64,000 nucleotides of DNA, taken from assembly GCA_902590695.1 (NCBI GenBank), contig CACIXR010000004.1, positions 1-64,000 of the forward strand, read 5' to 3'. Positions within the stretch are counted from its first letter, which is position 1, and every line of letters starts with the position of its first letter. The notes under the pieces were generated by a model. It had not been told where the DNA came from. It did no database searches and saw only the letters and a program-made list of their open reading frames with translations. Source of the stretch: an uncultured Alphaproteobacteria bacterium. Its GTDB lineage: Bacteria > Pseudomonadota > Alphaproteobacteria > HIMB59 > GCA-002718135. Shown here in pieces: positions 34,998-43,110 of this stretch. The translations under genes were made by a program, and so were the position numbers.

Positions 34998-36218
34998 TCA
35001 AATATCTCCATTTTCAGACAGACTTTGATTAATCCAGTCTAAGTTTTCATAATTCATAAATGAGTAGTTATAAAAGCTAAATCCTGATGCATCTTTATTA
35101 AATACTTGAAGTTGGTTCTTAAGATCTAATTGATTAGAAACTTGTGGGAGGATTGTTCTCATTGCAGGTATCATTTCAACTTTGTTATTTAATACTTTTT
35201 TATAAACATCATATTTTTCTTTTATAAGATCTAAATCTGCAAAATAAAAAGTTGGATGAATTTCATCAATCAAGGGCAATAGAGAATTTAAATTTACACC
35301 ATTTTGCCATCTCTGATTATTAGGACCAAGTGGATATAATGGGCCAAAGTCAACTAAACCAATTTTTAAATTTTTATCTTTTCGTAATTCATTGACTGCC
35401 AAAGTATTGATGTTTGTTATACTTTCTTCTCTTGCCAAATAGTAATTCCAAAACTCACCATCAAGAATACTTTGAAAATCAGACCAATTCATAACTTCTT
35501 TATTTGTTTTTTGATTAAAATAATCATCTGTAGTTTTTTTAACCCAGTTTCTAATCATTTCACCATCAATATTTTTTTGCTTCAAAGTCTCTAAACATTT
35601 ATTGCTAAAGTTAAGTGACATAATAAAATCGATATCAGCTGAAAAATCTACTCCAATTACTTCATGGTGATGCCCGTGTCTTAATGGAAGATATTCAAGA
35701 GATTCAATTAGAATTTTATCAAATACACCTAGATTTACTACATCTCTTGATAAATTGACAAAATGATCAACTACGTCCGAATTAAAGGGACATAGAGAGT
35801 GTGTGATTGGATCACCCCAAGCATTATATACAGATGTATTGGGATAATTATTTCCAATTCCAGAATTATGAGTACCAAGCATCCATGCGCATAATTTGAT
35901 ATTATTTTTTTTACATTGATTTGATAATTCTTCCCAAAACTGACTCCAATTCTCAGTAAGATTACTTATAGGGGATTGAAAACTATGATTATTATGCCAA
36001 CTACTTGGATTGAAATATAAAGCCCCAGGTTCAGGAAAATATATTTTTCTTTTTTTACTATGAGGTAAAAAAAACATTCCTGAGTGATAATTTACAGTAA
36101 TATAAATTGCATTAAGTCCACTTCTCTTTACTGCATCAATAATTGAATCATAACCTTCATCAATTACATCCCAGGGATAACAAAATAAGGCTAAATCTTT
36201 TTTATTCATTTTTACCAT
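34998..36218 (-). CDS. TIM-barrel glycoside-hydrolase-like protein, unknown specificity
   Basis: A 406-aa cytoplasmic-looking protein (no signal peptide) of a conserved but uncharacterised family. Recognisable segments are LALFCYPWDVIDEGYDSI near 9, YHSGMFFLP near 44, IYFPEPGALYFNP near 59, MLGTHNSGIGNNYP near 112 and ILIESLEYLPLRHGHHHEV near 168. The alternating strand/helix pattern and acidic and His residues at strand ends suggest a (beta/alpha)8 hydrolase. Two starts are possible (ATG 36218 or 36209). It overlaps the creatininase gene by 17 bases. Function unknown; substrate is likely the imported compound. Confidence 0.7.
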   Translation of the reverse strand: MVKMNKKDLALFCYPWDVIDEGYDSIIDAVKRSGLNAIYITVNYHSGMFFLPHSKKRKIYFPEPGALYFNPSSWHNNHSFQSPISNLTENWSQFWEELSNQCKKNNIKLCAWMLGTHNSGIGNNYPNTSVYNAWGDPITHSLCPFNSDVVDHFVNLSRDVVNLGVFDKILIESLEYLPLRHGHHHEVIGVDFSADIDFIMSLNFSNKCLETLKQKNIDGEMIRNWVKKTTDDYFNQKTNKEVMNWSDFQSILDGEFWNYYLAREESITNINTLAVNELRKDKNLKIGLVDFGPLYPLGPNNQRWQNGVNLNSLLPLIDEIHPTFYFADLDLIKEKYDVYKKVLNNKVEMIPAMRTILPQVSNQLDLKNQLQVFNKDASGFSFYNYSFMNYENLDWINQSLSENGDI

Positions 36219-36996
36219 TTAAAGGTTTTGTCCATTTTGAAAAATCTTCAATAAAATCTGAAACTTTATCTGTTATTATCTCATAAAGTTCAGTACCTTT
36301 CTTTTTGGAAGCAAGACTTGGTGAGCCAATAACTCCATGATCTGAAAGCTCTTTAAAGCTTGCACTTACTCCAACTGAACCACCTGATAAAAGATCAACT
36401 CCTGTATATGAAGATCTTTTTAATGGGTTGTCGACAATTTTATCTTTTTTAACTATCTCCTCTTGCATATGTAACATAAGTGCTGTTTCCATTTCACATG
36501 CATGATTTATTCCACCAAGATCAGAATCTCTCCACTCATTAATTTCTTTCATAGCAAAATCCCAATATGATGCTGTAGCTATATAAATATTTTTATCGTA
36601 TTTTAACTTTTGTCCAACATTTTTAAGAATAGCAATATTGCCTCCATGGCCATTCAAAATAAGTATTCTTTCTAATTTATTTTTTACCAAACTCTCAACT
36701 ATATCCAATATAACATTTGTTAATGTTTCATCTTTAATAGAAATCGTACCAGGAAAATCCATATGATGTGGTGAATAACCTGACCAAATAACTGGTGCCA
36801 CAACTGCATTAATATTATTTTGGTGAGATTTTTTTACAGATTCATTGGCAATATTATTAACCATAAATTCATCTACTTTGAGCGGTAAATGTTTTCCATG
36901 CTGCTCGAATGCACCAAGAGGAAGAAGAACTACCGGATCTTTATCTGATAAGTCCTTAACTTCCTCCCATGTATAATTACCCAAATTAACTTTCAT
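36202..36996 (-). CDS. Creatininase-family amidohydrolase
   Basis: A 264-aa metal-dependent amidohydrolase of the creatininase family, which also includes formamide hydrolases of flavin synthesis and the mycofactocin protein MftE. Metal ligands are visible in LPLGAFEQHGKHLPLKVDEF (Glu and His, near 25-44), NGHGGN near 121 and ACEMETALMLHM near 168. True creatine catabolism would need creatinase or sarcosine enzymes, which are absent here. In this operon it probably opens a cyclic amide or deacylates the imported substrate. It lies 19 bases after the binding-protein gene. Confidence 0.87.
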   Translation of the reverse strand: MKVNLGNYTWEEVKDLSDKDPVVLLPLGAFEQHGKHLPLKVDEFMVNNIANESVKKSHQNNINAVVAPVIWSGYSPHHMDFPGTISIKDETLTNVILDIVESLVKNKLERILILNGHGGNIAILKNVGQKLKYDKNIYIATASYWDFAMKEINEWRDSDLGGINHACEMETALMLHMQEEIVKKDKIVDNPLKRSSYTGVDLLSGGSVGVSASFKELSDHGVIGSPSLASKKKGTELYEIITDKVSDFIEDFSKWTKPLNGKNE

Positions 36997-37015
36997 AATT
37001 TGCGTATTTTATTAA

Positions 37016-38311
37016 TTATGATCTGCTCGCATTAATTTGCTTAACAGCATCATTTAAAGCATCTTTAGCACTTTTCTTTTGAGTCAATGCTAATGAAACT
37101 TCATTTGATAATAATTCAACCCATTGATTTCTATCTGCAGAAAAACCTGCATCTACAGGATATAGATATGAGTCTTTAATAACACCTGCCATTGATATAT
37201 TTTTCAGAACATCTGGATGGTCTAGAGCAGGTTCTAAAGATGGTGCCCAAGGCGAAGTTGAACCTTGCAATATCTGATTGTCAGGACTTAAAGCCATTTC
37301 AATAAATTGCATTCCTGCCTCAGGATTATCTGAATATTTAGGTATTGCCAAAAATTCTGATCCATCCACAGATGCAGAAGTTTCTAATGCAGGAAGTGGT
37401 GCTATACCACTCATTCCTTGCACTGCAGAGTCTTCTGTGAAATTTGCAATTCCACTTATAAATGGCCATGTTAAGAAAAATCCTCTTTTCCCTGCCATAT
37501 AGCTTGGAGATGCATCAAATACCCAAGTGTAAGTTGGCGTAGCTGGGTCAATGATTTTATCTTTATGTAAAAGATCAACCATCATATTTAAAGCTTCAAC
37601 GCCCGCATCACTATTCATGATCGGATCTAAATTTCCATCTAAGAAACTTCCTCCATTCGCTTGAAGTAAAGCTCCAAAAGTCCAAAAACTATGAGTACCT
37701 GCCCAAGCATCAACAATACCATATATATCATTATCAGGATCGTTAATTTCTTTAGCAAAACGAATAAGTTCGTTCCAAGAATTTTTTGTACGATGCCAAT
37801 TATTAGGCGCTTCTGTATCCAATCCTGCATTTTTAAGTAAATTTTTATTCCAGTGAAGTACTGGGCAACCAATAGTAATTGGGGCAGCATAGACTTTGCC
37901 TTTGTAAGTTGCAGCAGTTAGACTGTTTTCCATAACGCCATTTGGTTTTAATGTATCATTGACAAAATCACTCATATCCATCAACCAACCCTTATCAGCT
38001 AAACCAGCAATTTCTGAAGCAGTCACAAATATTGCATCACCAACACTTTTTCGTGCAATATACGCTGAATTTAATTTAACAGATAGATCTGGTGTTGTTA
38101 CTGTTTCTATACTTGGTGTAACACCATATTTTTCTGCATAAGCAGGAGCTAAAGCTTGCAAATAATCCATATGTGAACCAAGCAAAAGACTAACTGGTTT
38201 AGTGTTAGCAGCAAATGCATATTTCATACCAACTTGCGATAATAGAGTACCTGCAAGAGCAGCAGAACCTGTATGGTTAATAAACTTTCTCCTAGAGATC
38301 TTTTTTTTCAT
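37016..38311 (-). CDS. ABC transporter substrate-binding protein (family 1, Tat signal)
   Basis: Periplasmic solute-binding protein of the sugar (MalE-like) family, 431 aa. The ATG at 38311 is preferred over 38338 because GGAGGG lies four bases before it. The N-terminus carries a twin-arginine signal (ISRRKFINHTG, residues 4-14) ending near YAFA. GKVYAAPITIGCPVLHWNKNLL near 125 and NEVSLALTQKKSAKDAL near the end are typical of family 1. Tat export suggests folding or cofactor binding before export. First gene of the nine-gene operon and presumably the most highly expressed. Confidence 0.92.
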   Translation of the reverse strand: MKKKISRRKFINHTGSAALAGTLLSQVGMKYAFAANTKPVSLLLGSHMDYLQALAPAYAEKYGVTPSIETVTTPDLSVKLNSAYIARKSVGDAIFVTASEIAGLADKGWLMDMSDFVNDTLKPNGVMENSLTAATYKGKVYAAPITIGCPVLHWNKNLLKNAGLDTEAPNNWHRTKNSWNELIRFAKEINDPDNDIYGIVDAWAGTHSFWTFGALLQANGGSFLDGNLDPIMNSDAGVEALNMMVDLLHKDKIIDPATPTYTWVFDASPSYMAGKRGFFLTWPFISGIANFTEDSAVQGMSGIAPLPALETSASVDGSEFLAIPKYSDNPEAGMQFIEMALSPDNQILQGSTSPWAPSLEPALDHPDVLKNISMAGVIKDSYLYPVDAGFSADRNQWVELLSNEVSLALTQKKSAKDALNDAVKQINASRS

Positions 38312-38566
38312 TTTACCCTCCATTAAAATGATTATCAAAAGATTGAACCGTATTTAAAATATAAAGTCAATAATGAACGAATTGAATTTCTCTAATTTAT
38401 ATAAACTTAAACTTTAATAGTAAAAATTGATTAAAAATCGGTATTTTGGGTATTCTATAAAATTAAATATACATTTGTTATATGCATTTTATGCATATCA
38501 ATATTCAGAAATTTATACTGTTATTGCATATAAAAGTTATTACTTAAGACATGAAAGGAATTTTAT
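38312..38566. other. Divergent regulatory intergenic region
   Basis: This 255-base gap, long for this genome, separates the start of the ABC importer operon (minus strand) from a 58-aa gene (plus strand). It is about 80% A+T, contains a near-palindromic operator-like element at 38480-38498, and encodes no recognisable RNA or protein. Promoters for both directions should lie here. Confidence 0.6.
38480..38498. promoter_or_regulatory. Operator-like inverted repeat
   Basis: A perfect inverted repeat with eight-base arms ATATGCAT and ATGCATAT around a TTT spacer (19 bases). It lies in the divergent gap, 169 bases upstream of the ABC importer operon start and 69 bases upstream of the 58-aa gene. 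The dyad size fits a dimeric helix-turn-helix repressor. No regulator gene is adjacent, so the cognate protein is unknown. Confidence 0.45.
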
Positions 38567-38743
38567 ATGATTAATGTTTTTGATTTTTTTAACAAAGTAT
38601 ACGAAGATTTAAGTGACAAAAACTACAATAGAGATGAGGATTTAATAAAATATTTTAAATCTGAATATGGAAAGGAATGGAAAATAGAATTAGATAAGCA
38701 TCTTTTAAAAACTGAATTTGATATAAATAAGAAAGCCGCATAA
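38567..38743 (+). CDS. 58-aa hypothetical protein
   Basis: A small soluble protein, not recognised, preceded by a good ribosome-binding site (AAGGA at 38554-38558, eight bases before ATG). The sequence is charged and helical: MINVFDFFNKVYEDLSDKN, then KYFKSEYGKEWKIELDKHL. No Cys, no signal peptide, no membrane helix. Its last codons (KKAA, stop) are inside the 38733-38753 hairpin that serves as terminator for the convergent peptidase gene. The ribosome-binding site and biased codon content support a real gene; function unknown. Confidence 0.7.
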   Translation: MINVFDFFNKVYEDLSDKNYNRDEDLIKYFKSEYGKEWKIELDKHLLKTEFDINKKAA

Positions 38744-38753
38744 TCGGCGGCTT
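38733..38753 (-). terminator. Hairpin terminator of the M24 peptidase gene
   Basis: Perfect seven-base stem AAGCCGC / GCGGCTT (38733-38739 and 38747-38753) with a seven-base loop, starting four bases past the peptidase stop. On the minus strand the stem is followed by TTTCTTATTTAT, a T-rich tail as in intrinsic terminators. It overlaps the 3' end of the convergent 58-aa gene. Confidence 0.7.
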
Positions 38754-38756
38754 AAC

Positions 38757-40520
38757 TTAAATTTTCAAAGTTACTCTCTTAAGCCAATTTCTCTCTTCAT
38801 CTACAAGGAAAGACTCTAATTTTTCATACACCTGTGAGTGATATTTATTTAGCCACTCTTTCTCAATTTCATTTAATTGAGTGCAATGAATAAGATCTAA
38901 ATCAATTGGACACCAAGAAATAGTTTCAAAGTATAATTTTTTATTAGCATTCTCATTAACAACAACTAAGTTTTCAGTTCTTATCCCATATTCATTTTCT
39001 TTATAGTATCCAGGTTCATTGGATAAAATCATTCCTGGAAGCAACTCAACGCTATCAAACATTGATTTTTTTGCAATACGTTGTGGGGCTTCATGAACAC
39101 TCAAAAAACTTCCGATACCGTGACCGGTACCATGATCGTAATCTAAATTAATTTCTTGCAAACTTTTTCTTGCAAGATAATCAATATCTGTACCTTTTGT
39201 TCCTTTGTCAAAAACATGATTTGATAGAGCAATATGACCTTTAAGAACTCTCGTAAATCTATCTTTTTGTTCTTTTGTTGCTTCGCCTAAAATTATAGTT
39301 CTTGTTATATCGGTTGTTCCATCAAAATATTGCCCTCCTGAGTCAACAAGGTAAATATTATTATCTGAGAAAGATGACTTTCCTTCTTCAGTAACACGGT
39401 AATGAGGAAGGGCTGCATTTTTATCAATTGCTGATATTGTATCAAAAGATAGAGAATGAAATAATTTGTTCTTTCTTCGAAGATTTTCTAAATGATTTGC
39501 AACACTTATTTCATCATTTGATTTAGGATCCATGATATTTTTTAACCAATAAATATATTTAGTAATACTAACACCGTCTCTTACATGTGCTTTTTTGGCT
39601 CCATCTATTTCAGTTTCATTTTTGATAGCTTTTAGCAAAATACATGGATTTGCTAAATTTTTAGTATTTATTTTTTGTTTTCTTAAAAGATCTAAAAAAT
39701 AATATGTTGTGGAATTAAAATCTAAACCAATTGATTCAGATGATTTAATTTTATTAAAAATTGATCCGATATTTTCAATATTATTAATATTAATTAGTGT
39801 TTGGATTTCCTTTTTTAGTATTTCTGGCATTGCAGACTCTTTAATATACAAAGAGTGTTTATTATTTTTTGAAATTAGAAGATAAGAATAAAGCAGTGGT
39901 GTATATTTAATATCATCCGCTCTTAAATTTAATAGCCAAGCAATATTATCAAGCCCAGAAACAAAGTAATGATCAATTTCATTTTGATCTAAAAATTTTT
40001 TTAAAATATCTAATTTTTCGCTTCTGCCCTGGCCAGAAAAACCTGTTGGGTGGTCAAATATATCTGTATACTTAGTTTTTGGTTGGTTTTCCCATATTAA
40101 ATCAACAAAATTTTTATCTATTAGTTTTAGTTGAGATGTAGAATTCTCTAAAATTTTTTCCACTTTTTCAATTTCTATAATTGAATGAAGAGTTGGATCT
40201 AATGCAATCTTTAATTCTTTTTCTAATAAAATTTTTTCTAAATCTGTCCAAAAGCTATTTAAGTGTTTTGCTTGAATCTCTTTGGCATTAATTTGAGTAT
40301 TTGCTTGAAAAGTATATCGTCCATCAACATACAAGAATGCATCTGTTGGTGTTATAATTGCTCTTCCTGCTGAACCAGAAAAGTTTGTTATAAAATTTAA
40401 TCTTTCTGCATTCGGAGAAATATACTCATTTAAATATTCATCACTTCTATTAATGACAAATATATCGCTATCTTTTTCTTTTAATAGATTTTGTAATTTT
40501 TTTAAATTTGATTGATTCAT
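38757..40520 (-). CDS. pepP: Aminopeptidase P family protein (M24B)
   Basis: Xaa-Pro aminopeptidase of the long, three-domain type (587 aa), like eukaryotic cytosolic aminopeptidase P. Two creatinase-like N-terminal domains (about residues 1-300) precede the pita-bread catalytic domain. Metal ligands are the two Asp in LVDSGGQYFDGTTDITRT near 393, the His in GTGHGIGSFLSVHEAP near 474, Glu in LSNEPGYY near 510 and Glu in IRTENLVV near 525. It removes N-terminal residues preceding proline. It overlaps the downstream end of the dehydratase gene by one base. Confidence 0.93.
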   Translation of the reverse strand: MNQSNLKKLQNLLKEKDSDIFVINRSDEYLNEYISPNAERLNFITNFSGSAGRAIITPTDAFLYVDGRYTFQANTQINAKEIQAKHLNSFWTDLEKILLEKELKIALDPTLHSIIEIEKVEKILENSTSQLKLIDKNFVDLIWENQPKTKYTDIFDHPTGFSGQGRSEKLDILKKFLDQNEIDHYFVSGLDNIAWLLNLRADDIKYTPLLYSYLLISKNNKHSLYIKESAMPEILKKEIQTLININNIENIGSIFNKIKSSESIGLDFNSTTYYFLDLLRKQKINTKNLANPCILLKAIKNETEIDGAKKAHVRDGVSITKYIYWLKNIMDPKSNDEISVANHLENLRRKNKLFHSLSFDTISAIDKNAALPHYRVTEEGKSSFSDNNIYLVDSGGQYFDGTTDITRTIILGEATKEQKDRFTRVLKGHIALSNHVFDKGTKGTDIDYLARKSLQEINLDYDHGTGHGIGSFLSVHEAPQRIAKKSMFDSVELLPGMILSNEPGYYKENEYGIRTENLVVVNENANKKLYFETISWCPIDLDLIHCTQLNEIEKEWLNKYHSQVYEKLESFLVDEERNWLKRVTLKI

Positions 40521-41485
40521 TATAACTTATTAAATAAACTTAAATCGATATTGCCACCAGAAATCATAACTATAATTTTTTTATTTTTGACATCAATTTT
40601 ATTATTCAATACTGCAGCTGCTGCAACTGCTCCTCCTGGTTCTACTACTATTTTAAGTTGTTCAGCTAGTAAAATTATGGTCTTTGTTACTTCTTCATCA
40701 GAAACACTTAATCCTCCTTCAAGATTATTTGAATTAATTTTAAAGGTTATATTTCCAGGTTGAGGTGCTAATAGTGCATCACAAAAAGATTTGGCATTTT
40801 TTTTATTTTCTATAATTTTGCCAGCTTCTAAAGATCTTTTTGTGTCATCAAATTCATCGGGCTCTACAGAATATGATTTTATATTTGGATAAATATGTTT
40901 TAGGTAAGTTGATGTTCCTGCAATAAGACCACCACCTCCGCAACAACATAAATAAAGATCAGGTTCAATTGATTGTTCTTCCAAATCATTTACAATTTCA
41001 ATAGCTGCAGTTCCTTGACCAGCAATTATATCTTCATCATCATAGGGTTTAATAAGAGCTCTATTATCCTTCTTTTGAATTTCAATTCCTATCTCTTCTC
41101 TATTTTGAAAATAAGTGTCATATAATATAACTTCTGCTCCGTAATTTTTTGTGTTTTCAATTTTTATTTGAGGAGCAGTTTTAGGCATTATTATCTTTGC
41201 ACTAATGCCATTAATCATAGATGCATAAGCAACAGCTTGTGCATGATTACCTGATGAATATGCCACTACACCTGAGTCTTTTACATTTTCTATTAATTTT
41301 GTAATTTTATGTGTAGCGCCACGTAGTTTAAATGATCCAGTATTTTGTAAATTTTCAAGTTTAAAATAAATTTCTGCTTCTAAAAGTTTATTTATATAAT
41401 CATTAGTTACCAAAGGAGTTTTTGTTACCTTTTGATTGATTAATTTATAAGCATTATCAACATTTAAATAGCTAAAATCAGTCAT
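40520..41485 (-). CDS. PLP-dependent threonine/serine dehydratase family
   Basis: Fold type II PLP enzyme (321 aa) without a regulatory domain, of the catabolic threonine dehydratase, serine racemase or threo-hydroxyaspartate dehydratase type. The PLP-lysine motif is NTGSFKLRGATHKI near 49, SSGNHAQAVAYAS near 78 binds substrate carboxylate, and the Gly-rich phosphate loop CCCGGGGLIAGTS lies near 180. The Ser of the usual S-S-G-N-H is kept. The lack of an ACT domain argues against biosynthetic IlvA. It is in an operon with the M24 peptidase and divergent from the DUF1289 gene. Confidence 0.88.
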   Translation of the reverse strand: MTDFSYLNVDNAYKLINQKVTKTPLVTNDYINKLLEAEIYFKLENLQNTGSFKLRGATHKITKLIENVKDSGVVAYSSGNHAQAVAYASMINGISAKIIMPKTAPQIKIENTKNYGAEVILYDTYFQNREEIGIEIQKKDNRALIKPYDDEDIIAGQGTAAIEIVNDLEEQSIEPDLYLCCCGGGGLIAGTSTYLKHIYPNIKSYSVEPDEFDDTKRSLEAGKIIENKKNAKSFCDALLAPQPGNITFKINSNNLEGGLSVSDEEVTKTIILLAEQLKIVVEPGGAVAAAAVLNNKIDVKNKKIIVMISGGNIDLSLFNKL

Positions 41486-41546
41486 AATTTTAAAGTTTTA
41501 CATCGTTTTAATGGAATAAACTAAAAAAAAATATATGTATATTATC

Positions 41547-41819
41547 ATGGAACAGAACAAAGTAACTTCGCCTTGCATTAGCGTATGTAAAACTGACCCA
41601 ATCTCAGGGTATTGTTACGGCTGTGGGAGAACTAATGAAGAGAAAGATATTTGGAAAGATGAAAATACTTCAAATGAATGGAAACAAAATAATTTATCTG
41701 AACTAAAATCTAGATTATCAGATTGGCAGTTAGAAGCATTTGAAGAATCTTATAAATCTAAGGTTGAAACAGGTTTATCTCTTATTAAGAAAAAATTAGC
41801 AGAAAATCGTAAAAATTGA
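41547..41819 (+). CDS. DUF1289 family Cys-rich protein
   Basis: A 90-aa protein of the DUF1289 (YdhL) family. The signature is SPCISVCKTDPISGYCYGCG near residue 7, four cysteines likely to bind Zn or an Fe-S cluster, followed by RTNEEKDIWKD. ATG at 41547 is chosen because family members start close to the SPC motif; ATG at 41535 is an alternative, and neither has a clear ribosome-binding site. The TGA stop overlaps the TTG start of the next gene by four bases. Function unknown. Confidence 0.85.
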   Translation: MEQNKVTSPCISVCKTDPISGYCYGCGRTNEEKDIWKDENTSNEWKQNNLSELKSRLSDWQLEAFEESYKSKVETGLSLIKKKLAENRKN

Positions 41820-42379
41820 AAAGTTTAATAATTTTTATTTTTATTTTATTTTTTTCATTCAATCTTCAATCTCAAAATAAAATGATACTTGATAACTTAG
41901 AAACACCTGGAATTTCTTCTCAAGGTCAAAATTGGGCTTTTTTTACTGATGGAGTAATGGGTGGATTATCCCAAGGTAAAGCGATCATATCAAAAGTTAA
42001 TGATGTTAATTGTTATCATATGACAGGAGATGTCACGACTGAAAATAACGGTGGCTTTATACAAATAAGAAATCAATTAAAACCTTCAATATCAACAGAA
42101 GAGTTTGAGGGTGTTTATTTTAAAGTGTTTGGTAATAATGAAGAGTATTCAATTCATGTAAGAACCGCTCTTACGATGGCTCCATGGCAATATTATAAAT
42201 ATAGTTTTAAAACTAATTCTGAGTGGACAGTAATAAAAGCACCCTTTAGTGAATTTAAAAAATCAAATGCATATCAACCTAAAAAATTAGTTGGTCAGAA
42301 TATCAAGACATTAGGTCTGGTTGCTGGATTTAAAGATTTTCAAGCAGATATTTGTTTATCAGAGATTGGCTTTTATTAA
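41816..42379 (+). CDS. CIA30-family protein
   Basis: A 187-aa protein of the CIA30 family, named after a mitochondrial complex I assembly factor. It has a probable signal peptide (about residues 1-19, ending near LQSQNK) and a jelly-roll domain with WAFFTDGVMGGLSQGKAI near 41, NGGFIQIRNQL near 75 and the conserved WTVIKAPFSEF near 140. The start is TTG in a TTGA overlap with DUF1289. In bacteria its role is unknown; an exported carbohydrate-binding-like fold is plausible. Stop shares bases with convergent truA. Confidence 0.85.
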   Translation: MKSLIIFIFILFFSFNLQSQNKMILDNLETPGISSQGQNWAFFTDGVMGGLSQGKAIISKVNDVNCYHMTGDVTTENNGGFIQIRNQLKPSISTEEFEGVYFKVFGNNEEYSIHVRTALTMAPWQYYKYSFKTNSEWTVIKAPFSEFKKSNAYQPKKLVGQNIKTLGLVAGFKDFQADICLSEIGFY

Positions 42380-43110
42380 TAATCTATTTTCAATAAATAC
42401 AATCCTTCCGGTGGCGCAGTAACCCCAGCAAATTCTCTTTTCTTGGATTGAATAATTTCTGAAATAGATTTTTCTATTTTACTACGTCCTATATCAACTA
42501 GTGTACCGACCATGATTCTAACTTGAGAATGTAAAAAGGATTTAGCTGATATTAAAAAATTTATTTCATCATGATTAAAATTTATATCCAATGAATTAAT
42601 AGATTTAATTGGTGATTTCGATTGGCAATTTATTGACCTAAAAGCAGACAAATCAAATTTTCCTATAAATTGTTGTGATTGTTTTATTATTTTTTCAGTA
42701 TCTATTTTTTTATGTACACACCAAACTTTGTTTTGCTCTAACGTAATTGGTGATCTTCTATTTAAGATCTTGTATTCATACCATCTCAATTTTGCTGAAA
42801 ATCTTGAATTAAAATCTTTATCTACTTTTTCAGCATGTAAAATAGATATGGGTTGGGGTCTTAGATAATGATTAATGCCATCTCTAATAGTATTAGTATC
42901 AAAATGTTGCTCTAATTCAAAATTAGCTACTTGTCCTCTAGCATGAACGCCTGCATCTGTTCGACCAGCTCCAAATAATGTTATTTTTTGTTTTGATAGT
43001 TTTTCTATAGCCTCTTCAACCAATTGTTGAATAGAAGAACCATTTTCTTGACGTTGCCAACCAACATAATTAGTCCCGTCATATTCTAATATTATTTTGT
43101 AGTTAGGCAT
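42376..43110 (-). CDS. truA: tRNA pseudouridine(38-40) synthase
   Basis: Isomerises uridines 38-40 in the anticodon stem-loop of many tRNAs. The catalytic Asp is in LFGAGRTDAGVHARGQVANF (about residues 46-65). Further family marks are YDGTNYVGWQRQENGSSIQ at the N-terminus, RWYEYKILNRRSP near 109 and FLHSQVRIMVGTLVDIG near 192. Length (244 aa) is normal. It forms a minus-strand cluster with fmt and def, overlapping fmt by eight bases. Confidence 0.96.
   Translation of the reverse strand: MPNYKIILEYDGTNYVGWQRQENGSSIQQLVEEAIEKLSKQKITLFGAGRTDAGVHARGQVANFELEQHFDTNTIRDGINHYLRPQPISILHAEKVDKDFNSRFSAKLRWYEYKILNRRSPITLEQNKVWCVHKKIDTEKIIKQSQQFIGKFDLSAFRSINCQSKSPIKSINSLDINFNHDEINFLISAKSFLHSQVRIMVGTLVDIGRSKIEKSISEIIQSKKREFAGVTAPPEGLYLLKIDY

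Noticed and set aside
36202..36996. A creatinine degradation pathway.
   Set aside because: Only a creatininase-fold gene is present. There is no creatinase, sarcosine oxidase or related gene, and the transporter is of sugar type.
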